Assembly (NCBI RefSeq): GCF_033115175.1
Contig: NC_084827.1
Coordinates: 119,629,701-119,693,700, forward strand
Source: Lepus europaeus
Taxonomy: Eukaryota; Chordata; Mammalia; Lagomorpha; Leporidae
DNA length: 64,000 nucleotides
Direction of reading: 5' to 3'
The first letter of the stretch is position 1; each line of letters begins with the position of its first letter. Shown here one piece after another: positions 10,786 through 21,522 of the stretch. Made by a program: the position numbers and the translations under genes. The notes below the pieces were generated by a model. That model saw only the letters and a list, made by a program, of their open reading frames with translations. It was not told the origin of the DNA and did not search any database.

Positions 10786-12094
10786 CTCGTGTGAAGAAAG
10801 ATACTCAGGGCAGCCTTCGGAACTGTGTCTCGTGGGCACCCCACCTGGTCTCTCTGCCTCCCCAACTCCCACACTCAGTGCAACTTGGACCACACGCGTG
10901 TTCTTCAAGCCACTGGGTCAAGATGTCTCCACGCTGTCTGCAGTTCCCTGAACCACAATGGGCAGATGGGTGAGATAGGTAACAAGGGACTCCTTCTAGC
11001 ACTGCTCCACATACAAGACATGGCATGGGCCATCAGAGCCCTCTCAGGCTGATTTTGAGGAGTCCTAGACTCAGGAGCAACCCAGAACCTCAGCCCAGGC
11101 TTCAAGGCTGGGAGTTCACCAGCCAACAGTGCACCCGTGACCCCTTCACGGCACCGCAGCCAGAAAGCCCAGAGAGTACACATGGCTCACGCAAGTCTGA
11201 ATGTGGCAGTCTAGGCGTAGAATGGGATTGTCTACCACATGGCCTATGTTCCTTCTCTCTCCCGTGGCTCATCTCTTTTAAAAATTCCAACACAGCATCC
11301 TGGAGGATAGAAGCAATGTCTCCTAAGTTCTACCAATGGACTAGCAAATGTAGTTTTACTCTCACATCTAATAAATGATGGTACTAGACTTTTATACAAT
11401 TAATATCCAATCAAAATTTTATTTTACAGAGAAATTAGAAACAGCAAATTACCACCACTGAGAGACCCCTGAAGATTGACTGTTGACAAGACATGTACCA
11501 CTGACCAAGTTGAAATCAAATGAACATTGCTATGGATAGAAAAACAAAAACAAGCAATGCCTTTTATCATTTTTCCACACAAACCCATTTATTATATGAC
11601 TTTGCATACGCTTCATCCATTTCAATCCCCCTGGGCCGAGCAGTTTATGTTATAAAGAGCTGCAGCCTGCACTGAAAATGCCCTGCTTCCATCTTTCTTT
11701 TAAAAAAGAAAAACATTTTTTTTTCTGTGCCTGGAAAGAAGTGCTGAGTGGACAGCCCTGGAGGCTTCTGTTTATACTGCGAGCAACTGCGGCACAAATC
11801 AGCGCCAAGTTCCCCTTGATTTCTGCCTGGAGCGGTATTGCCCTGCAGGGACCTACTCTGGGGGTCTGGAGGGTGATGGATTCCTTGCTGTCATATGTAT
11901 ATGCCTACGAGGGCAATTTTAGGCCCTCTGATGCTGCCAGAGACTGTACGCAGGGATGGGGGAGGCACTTGTCCACCATACCACTTTCATATCCCATCAG
12001 CAGCACACATTGATGGAAGCCCTACTAGGTACATAGACATGTGTTATGTGCTACATACTAAGTACTATAAGTGTTAAATTCTGTCCCACATAGA
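10786..12094. other. Unique sequence
   Basis: Several overlapping 60-117-codon ORFs on both strands lie at 10769-11378, in a GC-richer patch. None has recognisable domains and both strands are equally open, which argues against coding. 11560-11900 holds CTTTGCATACGCTTCATCC, TTTATACTGCGAGCAACTGC and similar non-repetitive blocks. No further feature supported. Confidence 0.5.
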
Positions 12095-12234
12095 AAAAGT
12101 AACCACAAATATTTGTTGAACATTTCCTGTATGTCAGACACTAAATCAAATCATCTAATTAAGCCTCACAATGATCCAACGAAGATTGCATTATTATGCC
12201 CAATGTTATGCCTTAAAGTATTATTAGTCCCAAG
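12095..12234 (+). repeat. MIR, 5' part (split by an L2)
   Basis: ACAAATATTTGTTGAACATTTCCTGTATGTCAGACACTAAATC and TAAGCCTCACAATGATCC are the start of a MIR. The rest of the core resumes near 12495. Confidence 0.65.
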
Positions 12235-12494
12235 ATTACAGTGCCTCTAAAAAGTTCTCCCTAATTACCTTATGTAATGCGAGCACCTTTTTCTCCTGCT
12301 CAGCTCCTTGTTTGTTTTCTTCCTACTACTTGTCACACTTTTTTAAATAAATCGTTCTTTTGTTGGACTAGCCTCCCTCACTGGATTGTTATGCTTTGTG
12401 AGGCTAGATCTTGTGGATCTTTCATTTTATTGTGGTAGCAAAGTACCTGGATAAGTGTTAGCTGAATGAATTAACCAATCGTGAATTAATGATT
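12235..12494 (+). repeat. L2 3' end
   Basis: TTGTTATGCTTTGTGAGGCTAGATCTTG, a TCTTTCATTTTATTGTGGTAGC block and AAAGTACCTGGATAAGTGTTAGCTGAATGAATT match the L2 terminus ('...gcctggcacatagtaggtgctcaataaatg...ttgaatgaatga'). Confidence 0.65.
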
Positions 12495-12595
12495 GAGTAA
12501 GTACAGTTAAGTGGAGTGCCTTGCCCAGAGCCATAGAGCTGGTGAACGACAGAGCCAGGATTCAGTGTCCACACACTTAAACACATATGTGCTCT
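12495..12595 (+). repeat. MIR, 3' part
   Basis: TTAAGTGGAGTGCCTTGCCCAGAGCCATAGAGCTGG with GACAGAGCCAGGATTCAGTG continues the MIR core beginning at 12095. Confidence 0.65.
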
Positions 12596-13160
12596 CCTAA
12601 ATATATGATAACTCTGATAGGGATTTGCAGTGTAGACATGGAAACCAATTCAGAGGACCGAAGGTGGCTAACCCTGAGAGGAAACTTGCAAGGTAGTGTG
12701 GAACTACTTCCTGTTTTAAATTCCTAGCTGCAAATGTGTTGGGATTCCTGCTAGCTGTGACCCACTGACCACATCACTCATTCCTACTCATCTTTTACTT
12801 CCTCTCTTCCACTTCTCTTTGCCACTCAGCAACACTGGATTTTGTGTCTACTCCTGGGGATGCACTGGAGTGCAGCCCATGCAGTCCATCTATCATATTC
12901 CCAGTGGAATGCCTGGAGAGGTTGAAACATAAGCTCATGAGCTGCTTGAGCCAGCATACAGACTGGAGCCATGTAGGCTCATTCATTAGCCAAACTAAAT
13001 TCATTATCTGCTTTTGCTCCCAGAAGGTGCATAGCCAGTTGCCCATTGGCAGTTTTTTCCCATTGACACTAGACCAGTTGGATGAGTAGCATAAATTGGT
13101 GGGGAGTGGCTGTCTCACAGGGTTTTTTCTCCTGCTGGGCCTTGAACAGAAAGGCAAACA
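12596..13160. other. Unique sequence
   Basis: A 127-codon minus ORF (12795-13178) and an 81-codon plus ORF overlap here. Neither shows a domain, and the minus ORF runs into an L2-like tail, so no gene is called. Confidence 0.45.
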
Positions 13161-13164
13161 TGGT

Positions 13165-13245
13165 ACACAGGGCTTCAACCACAGGAGACACTCAACAAAT
13201 ATTTATTGCCTGAATAAATGAGTAATTGAATGGATGAATGTTTCC
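13165..13245 (+). repeat. L2 3' terminus (short)
   Basis: GGAGACACTCAACAAATATTTATTGCCTGAATAAATGAG is a typical L2 end. Upstream sequence is too diverged to place. Confidence 0.5.
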
Positions 13246-13810
13246 CTTCATTAATAGTGACTCTTTCCCTTAAGTTCCTTCTGGGGAAAAGTTTTTAATG
13301 GGAAGCTCTGACTCATAATGTTGTAAATATCATTCTCTATCTTATGTAGTTCAATGATTACTCTGAAATTTTCTCTCTTGGGAGAGCTTTCCCAAGAAAA
13401 ATGAGACTTCTTAGACAACCAGCTGTTTTAGGATTTGTAAAACCTGAGATATCCTAACTTCTGATGCTAGTGCTCATCAATTTTTTTTTTTTAAATTGAA
13501 AGAAGTAGCAGGTAGAATTCATTACCTCATCATGGGGAGAGGGTGTGACAATGTCCTCTTCTCCATGTTCGGGACCGAGAAGTTTCCCGAGTTGGGAGTA
13601 GATGTCACTTACTTTCCATGCACAGGCCATAGAATATTGAGGGATCATTTAGGTCGCCATCTTTGTGAAGAGGCATCTCCACATCATTGATTCTGAATTT
13701 CTCTGATTTTTCACTGGGAATGCTATATGGAAAGAAGGAGATACTGGTTCTATCAGTGGTAAGGAAAGAACCTTTGTATAACTCACAGATAGTTTTCACA
13801 CCTTTCATTG
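13246..13810. other. Unique sequence
   Basis: A T-run lies at about 13482-13493. No gene or named repeat. Confidence 0.5.
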
Positions 13811-13872
13811 GAGTCTCTCTCTCTCTCTCTCTCTCCCACACACACACACACATATACATACAGACACACACT
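13811..13872 (+). repeat. Compound (CT)n(CA)n microsatellite
   Basis: About 12 CT units run directly into about 8 CA units and then ATACATACAGACACACAC. It is not attached to a SINE. Confidence 0.95.
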
Positions 13873-14114
13873 GAACATACATCTACTTGTCTAGGGCAGT
13901 TACATTTTTGGGAACTCTCTCCAACACTTCTTGGCAGCATCATTACCAGCCTGTGAGTTTTAACCCTGAAATGACCCAGTGGGATTTCTCAAGAGGCAAT
14001 ATCTTGGTGGTGTGCTCCTTCCACCAAGGCTAGGTCATGTGTCAGGCTAACCCTGCAGTTGAAGATGGATGCCTCCTCCAGCATCATCAAGATAGTTTCA
14101 AGAGTACTGATGGT
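13873..14114. other. Unique spacer
   Basis: No feature seen. Confidence 0.45.
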
Positions 14115-14431
14115 GGGGGCTGGGACTGTGGCATAACAGGTAGAGCCTCTGCCTGCAGTGCTGGCATCCCATATGCGCTCTGGTTCTAGTCCCAGCTGCT
14201 CCACTTCTTATCCAGCTCCCTGCTAATGTGCCTGGAAAAGCAGTGGAAGATGGCCCAGGTCCTTGGCCCCTGCACCAGTGTGGGAGACCAGAAAGAAGCT
14301 CCAGGCTCCTGGCTTCAGATCGGCATTTCAGTCATTTGGGGAGTGAACCAGCAGATGGAAGACCTCTTTCTCTGCCTCTGCCTCTCTGTAACTCTGCCTT
14401 TCAAATAAATAAATAAATCTTAAAAAAAACA
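14115..14431 (+). mobile_element. C-SINE, near full length
   Basis: Starts GGGGGCTGGGACTGTGGC. B box GTTCTAGTCC is at 14183-14192. The body lacks about 20 bp before TCAGTCATTTGGGGAG. The CT tract is short (TTTCTCTGCCTCTGCC) and the tail is AAATAAATAAATCTTAAAAAA. It abuts the reversed L1 that follows, tail to tail. Confidence 0.93.
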
Positions 14432-15235
14432 ATTTTTTAAAACTTTTATTTAATGAATATAAATTTCCAAAGTACAGCTTATGGATTACAATGCCTTCCC
14501 CCCCATAACTTCCCTCCCACCTGCAGCCCTCCCCTCTCCCGCTCCCTCTCCCCTTCCATTCACATCAAGATTCATTTTCAATTCTCTTTATATACAGAAG
14601 ATCAGTTTAGTATATATTAAGTAAAGATTTCAACAGTTTGCCCTCACATAGCAACACAAAGTGAAAAATACTGTTGGAGTACTAGTTATAGCATTAAATC
14701 ACAATGTACAGCACATTAAGGACAAAGATCCTACATGATATTTTTTTAAAAATTAATTTTCTAGGCAATTTCCAATTTAACACCAAGTTTTTTTTTTCAT
14801 TTTCAATTATCTTTATATACAGAAGATCGATTCAGTATATACTAAGTAAAGATTTCATCAGTTTGCACCCACACAGAAACACAAGGTGTAAAAATACTGT
14901 TTCAGTACTAGTTATAACATTACTTCACATTGGACAACACATTAAGGACAGATCCCACATGAGACGTAAGTACACAGTGACTCCTGTTGTTGATTTAACA
15001 ATTTGACACTCTTGTTTATGGCGTCAGTAATCTCCCTAGGCTCTAGTCATGAGTTGCCAAGGCTATGGAAGCCTTTAGGGTTCACCGACTTCGATCTTAT
15101 TCCGACAGGGTCATAGTCATAGTGGAAGTTCTCTCCTCCCTTCAGAGAAAGGTACCTCCTTCTTTGATGGCCCCGTTCTTTCCACTGGGATCTCACTCGC
15201 AGAGATCTTTCATTTATGTCAATTAGACCTTTCAA
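14432..15235 (-). mobile_element. Rabbit L1 3' UTR, reversed
   Basis: Begins as the reverse complement of the L1 terminus (TTAAAACTTTTATTTAATG, ATTTCCAAAGTACAGC). A C-rich tract at 14496-14557 is the reversed G-rich region. Beyond it the 3' UTR is present in two similar blocks about 225 bp apart (14572 and 14797). It continues to about 15235 with CTCTAGTCATGAGTTGCCAAGGC and TCCACTGGGATCTCACTC. No ORF2 coding is included. Confidence 0.82.
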
Positions 15236-15940
15236 CCACATTCAGTTACTGGAATGCCTTTGGCCTCATCAGCTTGTGTATTCAAATGCTCTCTCATTAA
15301 CATTATTATCTCAGATTTCTTTTGTGCCCTCCTGCTCTGGCCTCCCTACGGAGCCCTCTCAGTGCAGTCCTGAGAGTGTGCAAGAAGTGACTCACCTGCT
15401 CACACATCTAGCCATCAGACCCGCAGGCCAGGCCGTCTCCATCCTTGTTCTCCTCCTGTGGACCTTCGGCTCAGGACAGACTGGAGGGAACCTCCCTGAA
15501 GCAGCAGCTGATGATGCCCATGATGAGAATGCGGTGTTTGTAACCCAGGTGCCATCTACCCAGCACACCAATCTTCAAGCACCCAGTACTGACTGAGTGC
15601 TTCCAAGTAGTAGGAGAGCATGGACCTCACTCTAGTTCTGTGCACCAGAGGAGCTGCTTTGGGGCCTAGCAAAGGGATCTCTCGTGAAAATAGCTCCTTC
15701 ACTGCTGACTTTCCCCCGGCTCCCTATCAGTTACTTGGTCCAGAAGAATTAGTGGCAGACAGAGGCAAGACCATGCCTTTAATTCCCCATAACTAGGTCT
15801 CCCTCACAAAAGTATGCAAACACACAAACAAATCACCTATTTTGGTTTGGTTGATTCAGGCTCTGATCAGCTAGACTTGATTTCAAGCTACAGATTGGAT
15901 CCAGATCGCTCCATATATTCTCTTGACCATCTTTGGAGCA
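15236..15940. other. Unique sequence with one unrecognised ORF
   Basis: An open frame of 126 codons covers 15216-15596 on the plus strand. Its first 7 codons lie in the L1 above. No domain is recognised, although residues 72-84 form a short hydrophobic run. Probably chance. Confidence 0.4.
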
Positions 15941-16205
15941 CCAAGATAGCCATGGGATGTTTTTCTTTTGTTACTGAGCTACAAAAAAGACCAGCCCCAT
16001 GGCACAACCACATTTCTAGTCTCTGCTTGTATCCTAACTATCAATAACCCATTAGACAAAGCAAGTCACATGGCCAAACCCAACTTTCGTGAGTCAGAGA
16101 GGTGTGCCTCTCCAGGTACAGGGAGGAGGGGGCTTGAGGGGTGGGAGTAGGGCCCGAGTCTGTGCAGGATGATAAAGTCATCTGTCACAACATTCCAATC
16201 CATTC
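15941..16205. repeat. Possible ancient interspersed repeat
   Basis: CAAAGCAAGTCACATGGCCAAACCC with a following TACAGGGAGGAGGG and ATAAAGTCATCTGTCACAACA resemble a common old mammalian repeat ('gcaagtcacatggccaagccc...'). I cannot name the family with confidence. Confidence 0.35.
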
Positions 16206-16917
16206 CTACCTAGATGGTTGGTAAACATGCCATCAGATGTAGTCAAGATTTTGCAGGAGGTAGTCTGCTCCAACATGCTTATAAGGAAGAATACACCCAT
16301 GCCTCACATTGCTGGACCATGTGTAAACATATTTCACACCAAAGCCTTACCACTGCGCTTCTTGGGCAGCTCCCAGAAGATTTTTTTTAAATAGTTGTAG
16401 CTTGCTCAGTGAGGGAACCAATGCAGCCTTGTCTTTAAAGAAAGCATTGCTTCTTTCTCTGCCTCATATTCCATGATCTTTGAACTGCTTGGACGTCCTG
16501 TCTCCCTATTCCTCCATTTCCAAGTTTCCTGTGTTCAAACCTATTTCTTTGTTCCAAACTATTTCTAGAGAAGTTGAAGGAACAGAAGTACTTTCCTACC
16601 GCTCTCCTCCTTCCAGCTTGAATTGTGTGTGTGTGTATTCATTACTGGTGATGGAGCAGAGGTTAAACAAACAAAAATAGCAAAGACTGTGACCACACTT
16701 GCCCCTTGCTGCAGGTGAGGAGGATACAGCGTATGCATAGGTAGCCTCTCGTCTCCATTGCTCTACATTCCAAACAGAAATTCTCTTTCACTGGGACAAT
16801 GACATTGTTTTTAGTCACATGTTTAATTCTTCAAAATCAATATTTGCAGAAAACATCAGCACAGCATCATATTGCCTTGGAGATGCTGATTTATCCCTTT
16901 CTGGGGCTTCCTTTCTT
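16206..16917. other. Unique sequence
   Basis: No gene recognised. There is a (GT)5 stretch at about 16627-16636. Confidence 0.5.
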
Positions 16918-16950
16918 TTGTTTCCTTTTATTTAAAAAAAAAATTTATTT

Positions 16951-17278
16951 GGGCGGCACCATGGCGCACTAGGCTAATCCTCTGTCTGCTGCTCCGGCAT
17001 CCCGGGTTCTAGTCCCGGTCGGAGCACCGGATTCTGTCCCGGTTGCTCCTCTTCCAGTCCAGCTCTCTGCTGTGGCCCGGGAAGGCAGTGGAGGATGGCC
17101 CAAGTGCTTGGGCCCTGCACCCCATGGAGACCAGGAGGAAGCACCTGGCTCCTGGCTTCAGATTGGCGCAGCATGCTGGCTGTAGCAGCCATTTGGGGGG
17201 GGTGAACCAACGGAAGGAAGACCTTTCTCTCTGTCTCTCTCTCTCACTGTCTAACTCTGCCTGTCAAAAGAAAAAAAA
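16951..17278 (+). mobile_element. C-SINE, GGCGGC-head subfamily (inner insertion)
   Basis: Head GGGCGGCACCATGGCGCACTAGGC and GTTCTAGTCCCGG (B box at 17006-17015), then GGTTGCTCCTCTTCCAGTCC, CCAGGAGGAAGCACCTGG, GAACCAACGGAAGGAAGACC and TGCCTGTCAAAAG. This marks a subfamily distinct from the GGGGCCAG-head copies. It is flanked by AAAAAAAAAATTTATT (16934-16949) and AAAAAAAAGATTTATT (17271-17286), a target-site duplication placed inside the tail of the reversed SINE next to it. Confidence 0.93.
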
Positions 17279-17280
17279 GA

Positions 17281-17576
17281 TTTATTAATTTGCTTGAAAG
17301 AGTTACAGAGAGGCAGAGGCAGAGAGAGAGAGAGAGAGGACTTCCATCTGCTGGTTCATTCCCAGTTGGCCGCAACGGCCGGAGCTGCGCTGATCTGAAG
17401 CCAGGAGTCAGGAGCTTCTTCCAGGTCTCCCACATGAGTGCAGGGGCCTAAGGACTTGGGCCATCTTCTACTGCTTTCCCAGGCCATAGCAGAGAGCTGG
17501 ATTGGAAGTGGAGCAGCCCGGACTTGAACTGGTGTCCATATGGGATGATGCACTGCAGGTGGCAGCTTTACCCGCT
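17281..17576 (-). mobile_element. C-SINE, GGGGCCAG-type, 5'-truncated (outer insertion)
   Basis: Reversed tail and (GA)n at 17320-17338, then CTTCCATCTGCTGGTTCA and the body to CTGCAGGTGGCAGCTTTACC. About 20 bp of the tRNA-like head are missing at its 5' end (right side). Its duplication is the TTGTTTCCTTTTATTT-like motif at 16918-16934 and 17577-17593, outside both SINEs. Confidence 0.92.
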
Positions 17577-17593
17577 TGTTTCCTTTTTATTTT

Positions 17594-19299
17594 CAGCTCA
17601 TCATTAGTCTGGTAATGGTGTGTGTGCCAGTTTGTGCTAGTGCATTATCACATTGCCCCAAAGCCTCACCATAGGGTGAGGCTTTACTCTAGATTTAGTC
17701 AGATAGACCACGTTTCTATCCCGTTCCATGGTCAGTAAGAATGTGAGGCATGACTTAGCCCAGCTTCCTAAGGAAAGAGATTGGCTTTGGAGACCTGAGA
17801 GAAGGAATGATGGCCCTGATGTAATCTCCACGCTAAATATGCCAGGGTTACTTGTCATCAATTCAAGAAGCTAAAATGTCACCATGCAATATACGGTTCT
17901 TTGATACTCATTCCATACACAAGGCAAAGGGGGCACCAGGACACATTGAGTGACGAGTAAGAGTCACGCTGGGAACTGGCGAGAGCCCTGAATGTCCTAG
18001 CAGAGTCTGTGCTTCTCAGGGTACTGAAATCCTGAAGTCAGTCACCAAGAATTTTTCACTGTGCTAACCCCTTCCCTTCCCACACCCCCAGCTCTTTTTT
18101 AGGGAACAAGTAGAATTGGAAAAATATCTGCAAAGTTGCTCTGGAAGAGAAAGGTGAGCCATTTTCCATCTCATAACAACCTTCCATTCCTCCTTTCTAG
18201 AGGGTTAAACAAATTTTAATCACAAAGCCGCTGGGCCATGGCGTTTCCAACCCATCTGCTACTGTGTAGGGCGAAGAATTTTCATTTGTGTGTCTGTTTA
18301 ATATGATTGCTGGTGTAGCCTGCATACTTTCAGAAAGATGTAACATTGGTTTCCTTCAAATATTAGGGCTGTACTCCTTTATTTTCATTTCTCAAAAATT
18401 AAAGGCTGAGTGTTTCAGCTTGGGATCATTAAGTACCAAAAAATTAGCTGAGCAAAGTGGCTCATAGAACTTGGGGACAATTATCGTTTCTTGCAAAGCT
18501 TAAAGAAACTCTAAGTCAAGGTCATTCAGTAAGTCTCATGCTAAATGCGAATTCCATTAAGTTTTGTAAAACCATTTTGCACAGCACAAAGTAAAAGATA
18601 ACTGGCAAACCATTTGGGAAACCTGAAAGTGTGTCAGACTTCTCTGGAGAAAGGCTGTCAGCAGGTTTCTGCCCAGTACTGGAAGCCACTGTATGAAATG
18701 TCCACTGAATCCTGCACCCTCCTCATTCCCCACCCAAAGCCGAGCCCAAAGGCCTCACAATCTGTCTGCTTCAATTCTTCTGTGCCAGCATATCTGCTAC
18801 GGTCCCAAGTGGCTCCTTTACAGCCGCGTGATCATCTGTGTATTATTAACTAACCACAAATTAAAGTCGTTACTTGGTGCTTAATTTTATGTAACATTTC
18901 TTTGTAATGTGTACAAAAGAAATTTGTTTTAACAGGAGTTTGGTAAATAGCATGTGCCATGATTAATTAGGAAATATGGGTCTGCTGATTGGAAATTAAA
19001 TGCAGTGCACAATTTTTCTTAAAAATAATTTCTTAAGTGGCATTTCAAAGACATGTGAGTCCTTACCAAAAGAAAAGAAAAAAAAAAAAAAAAAGAATGC
19101 CTACTGCATTGATGGGCCGAATACCCTGCTGCAAATCTGTTGGACTTCACCTGCTAGAGGAATCACTTGTGTTTTTCTCAAATCTATAGACACGCTACAG
19201 AGCTGTTTGAAATCCCTTTGGGAACAAGGTAGAGCATAAGGGAACAAAGCAACAGTCAAGGAAATGAGTGAAGACTCGGAGGTCAGTTGTATTGTAATA
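17594..19299. other. Unique stretch
   Basis: About 1.7 kb without a named repeat. It has an 11-bp perfect stem at 17660-17685, an AT-rich ATTA-bearing block at 18880-19030 (GTGCTTAATTTTATG, ATGATTAATTAGGAAAT) and an A-run at 19078-19094. ORFs are short and unrecognised. Confidence 0.5.
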
Positions 19300-19642
19300 T
19301 AGTCCACTCCCCACAAGCTCCATGTGCTCTTTGTCTTCTTACACACCAAGTGCACTCCCCCCATCTAGGTTTTTGCACTCGTTCCCTCTGCCTGGAATCC
19401 CAGTCAAGGACTTTTCTGACCCTGCAAGCCAAAGAACCCTCTCTGCCTCAGTCATTATCGCGTCACTGGGTGTAACATCTTACAGAACAAGTGGCTCACT
19501 GCTCTTCCTCTGTCTCCTGCTGTAGAGTACAAGGTCCACAAGAGCAAAAACGTGTCTGTCTGTGTTTCCTGGACCCTAACACTGGAGCAGTCCTTGGCAC
19601 ATTAGGAGGTGCTTAATAAATCTCTGTGAAAAGAATGAATGG
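19300..19642 (+). repeat. L2 3' region
   Basis: CGTTCCCTCTGCCTGGAATCCC, GACTTTTCTGACCCTGC and the terminus GAGCAGTCCTTGGCACATTAGG followed by AGGTGCTTAATAAATCTCTG are in L2 order. This is one of the clearer L2 copies here. Confidence 0.8.
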
Positions 19643-19722
19643 GTTACGTTGCTCTCACAGACCAGTAATTAGCCATGCTCCTATTGGAAAGAAAGCACAA
19701 TGACCTTCAAGGTTTTCTCAAA

Positions 19723-20060
19723 GGACGGTGCTGGTGTTTGGCACCGAGGTCAGGACTGTGCTTGAAATGCCTGCATCCCATATCGGCGTGTCTGAACTCA
19801 TGCCTCGGCTTTACTCTTGATTCCAGCTTCCTGCTACTGTGCACCTGGGAGGCAGCGGGTGATGGCTCAGGTAGTTGGATCCCTGCCATCTACATGGGAG
19901 ACCTGGATTGAGACCCTGGCTCCTGGCTTCAGCCTGGCCCAGTGCAGGCTGTTGTGGGCATGTGGGAATTGAACAAGCAGATGGGGGGTTTCTCTCTGTC
20001 TGTATGTCTGTCTGTCTGCCTTTTGAATAAAAATAAGCAAATTAATAAGCTTTTAAAAAT
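19723..20060 (+). mobile_element. C-SINE, older subfamily
   Basis: ATGCCTGCATCCCATATCGGCG, GATTCCAGCTTCCTGCTACTG, GGGAGGCAGCGGGTGATGGCTC and TGGGAGACCTGGATTGAG match the older form. The B box is disrupted (GTGTCTGAACTC). The CT tract has become CTGT-rich (GTATGTCTGTCTGTCTGCC). Confidence 0.85.
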
Positions 20061-20370
20061 GTTTTCCCCAAGGAACAGAAAGACAAGTTCAATATCTTTT
20101 GGCTAGGTCTTTCAAGGAAATGAAGAAGGAAAATGCCAACAAATTAGCTGATGAGAAGGGCAGGAAGTAAAGGTTGTACTAATGGTTTAGTTTGTGTGCA
20201 CACCAGCTGAGAAGTGAAGCCTTCAATCGGTTGACACCTTCTGCTTCTGTAAACCCAACAACCAGTCAAGTGTTTCCACTAAAATGATTTAGCCAGGCCA
20301 CTGTCTGCTGATAATGGATGAAAAGACCTGAAGATTCTCACAAATATTGAGACAGAGAAAAAATATTAAT
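20061..20370. other. Unique spacer
   Basis: No feature beyond possible far-diverged L1 sequence before the next element. Confidence 0.4.
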
Positions 20371-20578
20371 AGTGGAGGGTTAAGCTTATGATTATAAAAT
20401 AAACTGAAAGATGTCACTGTAAACATTAAAAAGAAAGAATAAGAAAGGAAGGAGGAGGGAAAGTGGGAGTGTGGGTGGGAGGGAATGTAGGGTGGGAAGT
20501 GTCACTGTGCTCCTAACTCTGTATATATAAAATACATGAAATTTGTTCAACTTACATAAATAAAAATTATTTAAAAAT
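20371..20578 (+). mobile_element. Older rabbit L1 3' end (L1C-like)
   Basis: AAGAAAGGAAGGAGGAGGG, GTGGGTGGGAGGGAATGTAG, TGTCACTGTGCTCCTAACTC, then a TGTATATATAAAATACATGAAATTTG terminus. The same terminus occurs reversed at 22008 and 49630, so three copies of this class are in the window. Confidence 0.78.
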
Positions 20579-20780
20579 TTCTGTACTCAAACTCTATTCA
20601 TTCCCACATTTTGAATCAACTTTCATGTATTTAAAACTGAGTTTTTAGAGTTTAAATAGTGCTTTGCTACATAGAGCTATGAAGAACGAGATAAAAATGC
20701 TAAAGTAACATCACAAAGCATTTCTAATCAAAAGAATACGAATTCAGAGGTATAAATTTACATGTATGAGGGATCTTCAA
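20579..20780. other. Unique AT-rich spacer
   Basis: No feature seen. Confidence 0.4.
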
Positions 20781-21025
20781 AAAGTTCTTAGAAAGAATAC
20801 ATGTATTATACATGCACATCATATGTAATACATGTTAACATCACATATAATATATATACATATATGTGAATGTGTATATATGTATGCATGCATATATATG
20901 TACATACATACATATATTAGATATAATTATACATGTATTATACTTGTATAAATTATGGATTTATAAAAAATTATACCAAAGTAAACTCTTCTTTTAATTA
21001 CATTTTTCTATTAATTTAAAAAGGT
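20781..21025. mobile_element. Possible MITE interrupted by an AT-rich repeat
   Basis: GGGATCTTCAAAAAGTTCTTAG at the left and CCAAAGTAAACTCTTCTTTTAATTACATTTTTC at the right resemble the two ends of a common mammalian mariner-like short element. The interval 20805-20960 is ATGT/ATAT-rich simple sequence with many palindromes. Confidence 0.45.
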
Positions 21026-21245
21026 GCTGTCATATTTTGGTTTATCCTCAAAACTTAGTAAAATCTCTTTCTTCCCAGAGTCCTGTGTCTTCTGAAACTC
21101 TTCTGTAACTCAGCATTCTGTATCAAGTCATTGAGAAGTAACCTAACCATATTAACAAGATTTTATTCCCTAGTTATGAATGGACTCTGGAAAAATTTTC
21201 ATCTCTGATTTTCTCAATGCGTCAGGAGTGAATATACATCTAGGT

Positions 21246-21412
21246 GGCTCAGTGTGCAATGAGTTGCAATTTCAACATGTTCAAATCCCATCTCTGACAT
21301 TTCCTAATTGTAAAGTTGGGCAAGATACTTAATTGTTGCAAGTCTGAATTTTTGCATCTGCAAAATGGGCTTAACTCATCCGGATGAAGTGTGAAAATTT
21401 GCTTTCATGTAA
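21246..21412 (+). repeat. MIR
   Basis: TTCAAATCCCATCTCTGACATTTCC, TAAAGTTGGGCAAGATACTTAATTG and GCATCTGCAAAATGGGC are the MIR core in order. Confidence 0.75.
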
Positions 21413-21522
21413 TCATGTGTACCAATCTTTCCGTTTTACATTTGTATTTCAGAGTAAACTCTAGAAAGTTATCTTCATCCCTGCTTATGGAGCGATTCAC
21501 CCAGGGTTATCTTTTCCTAGTA

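Noticed and set aside
12795..13178. 127-codon minus ORF
   Set aside because: Runs into a probable L2 tail and has no motif.
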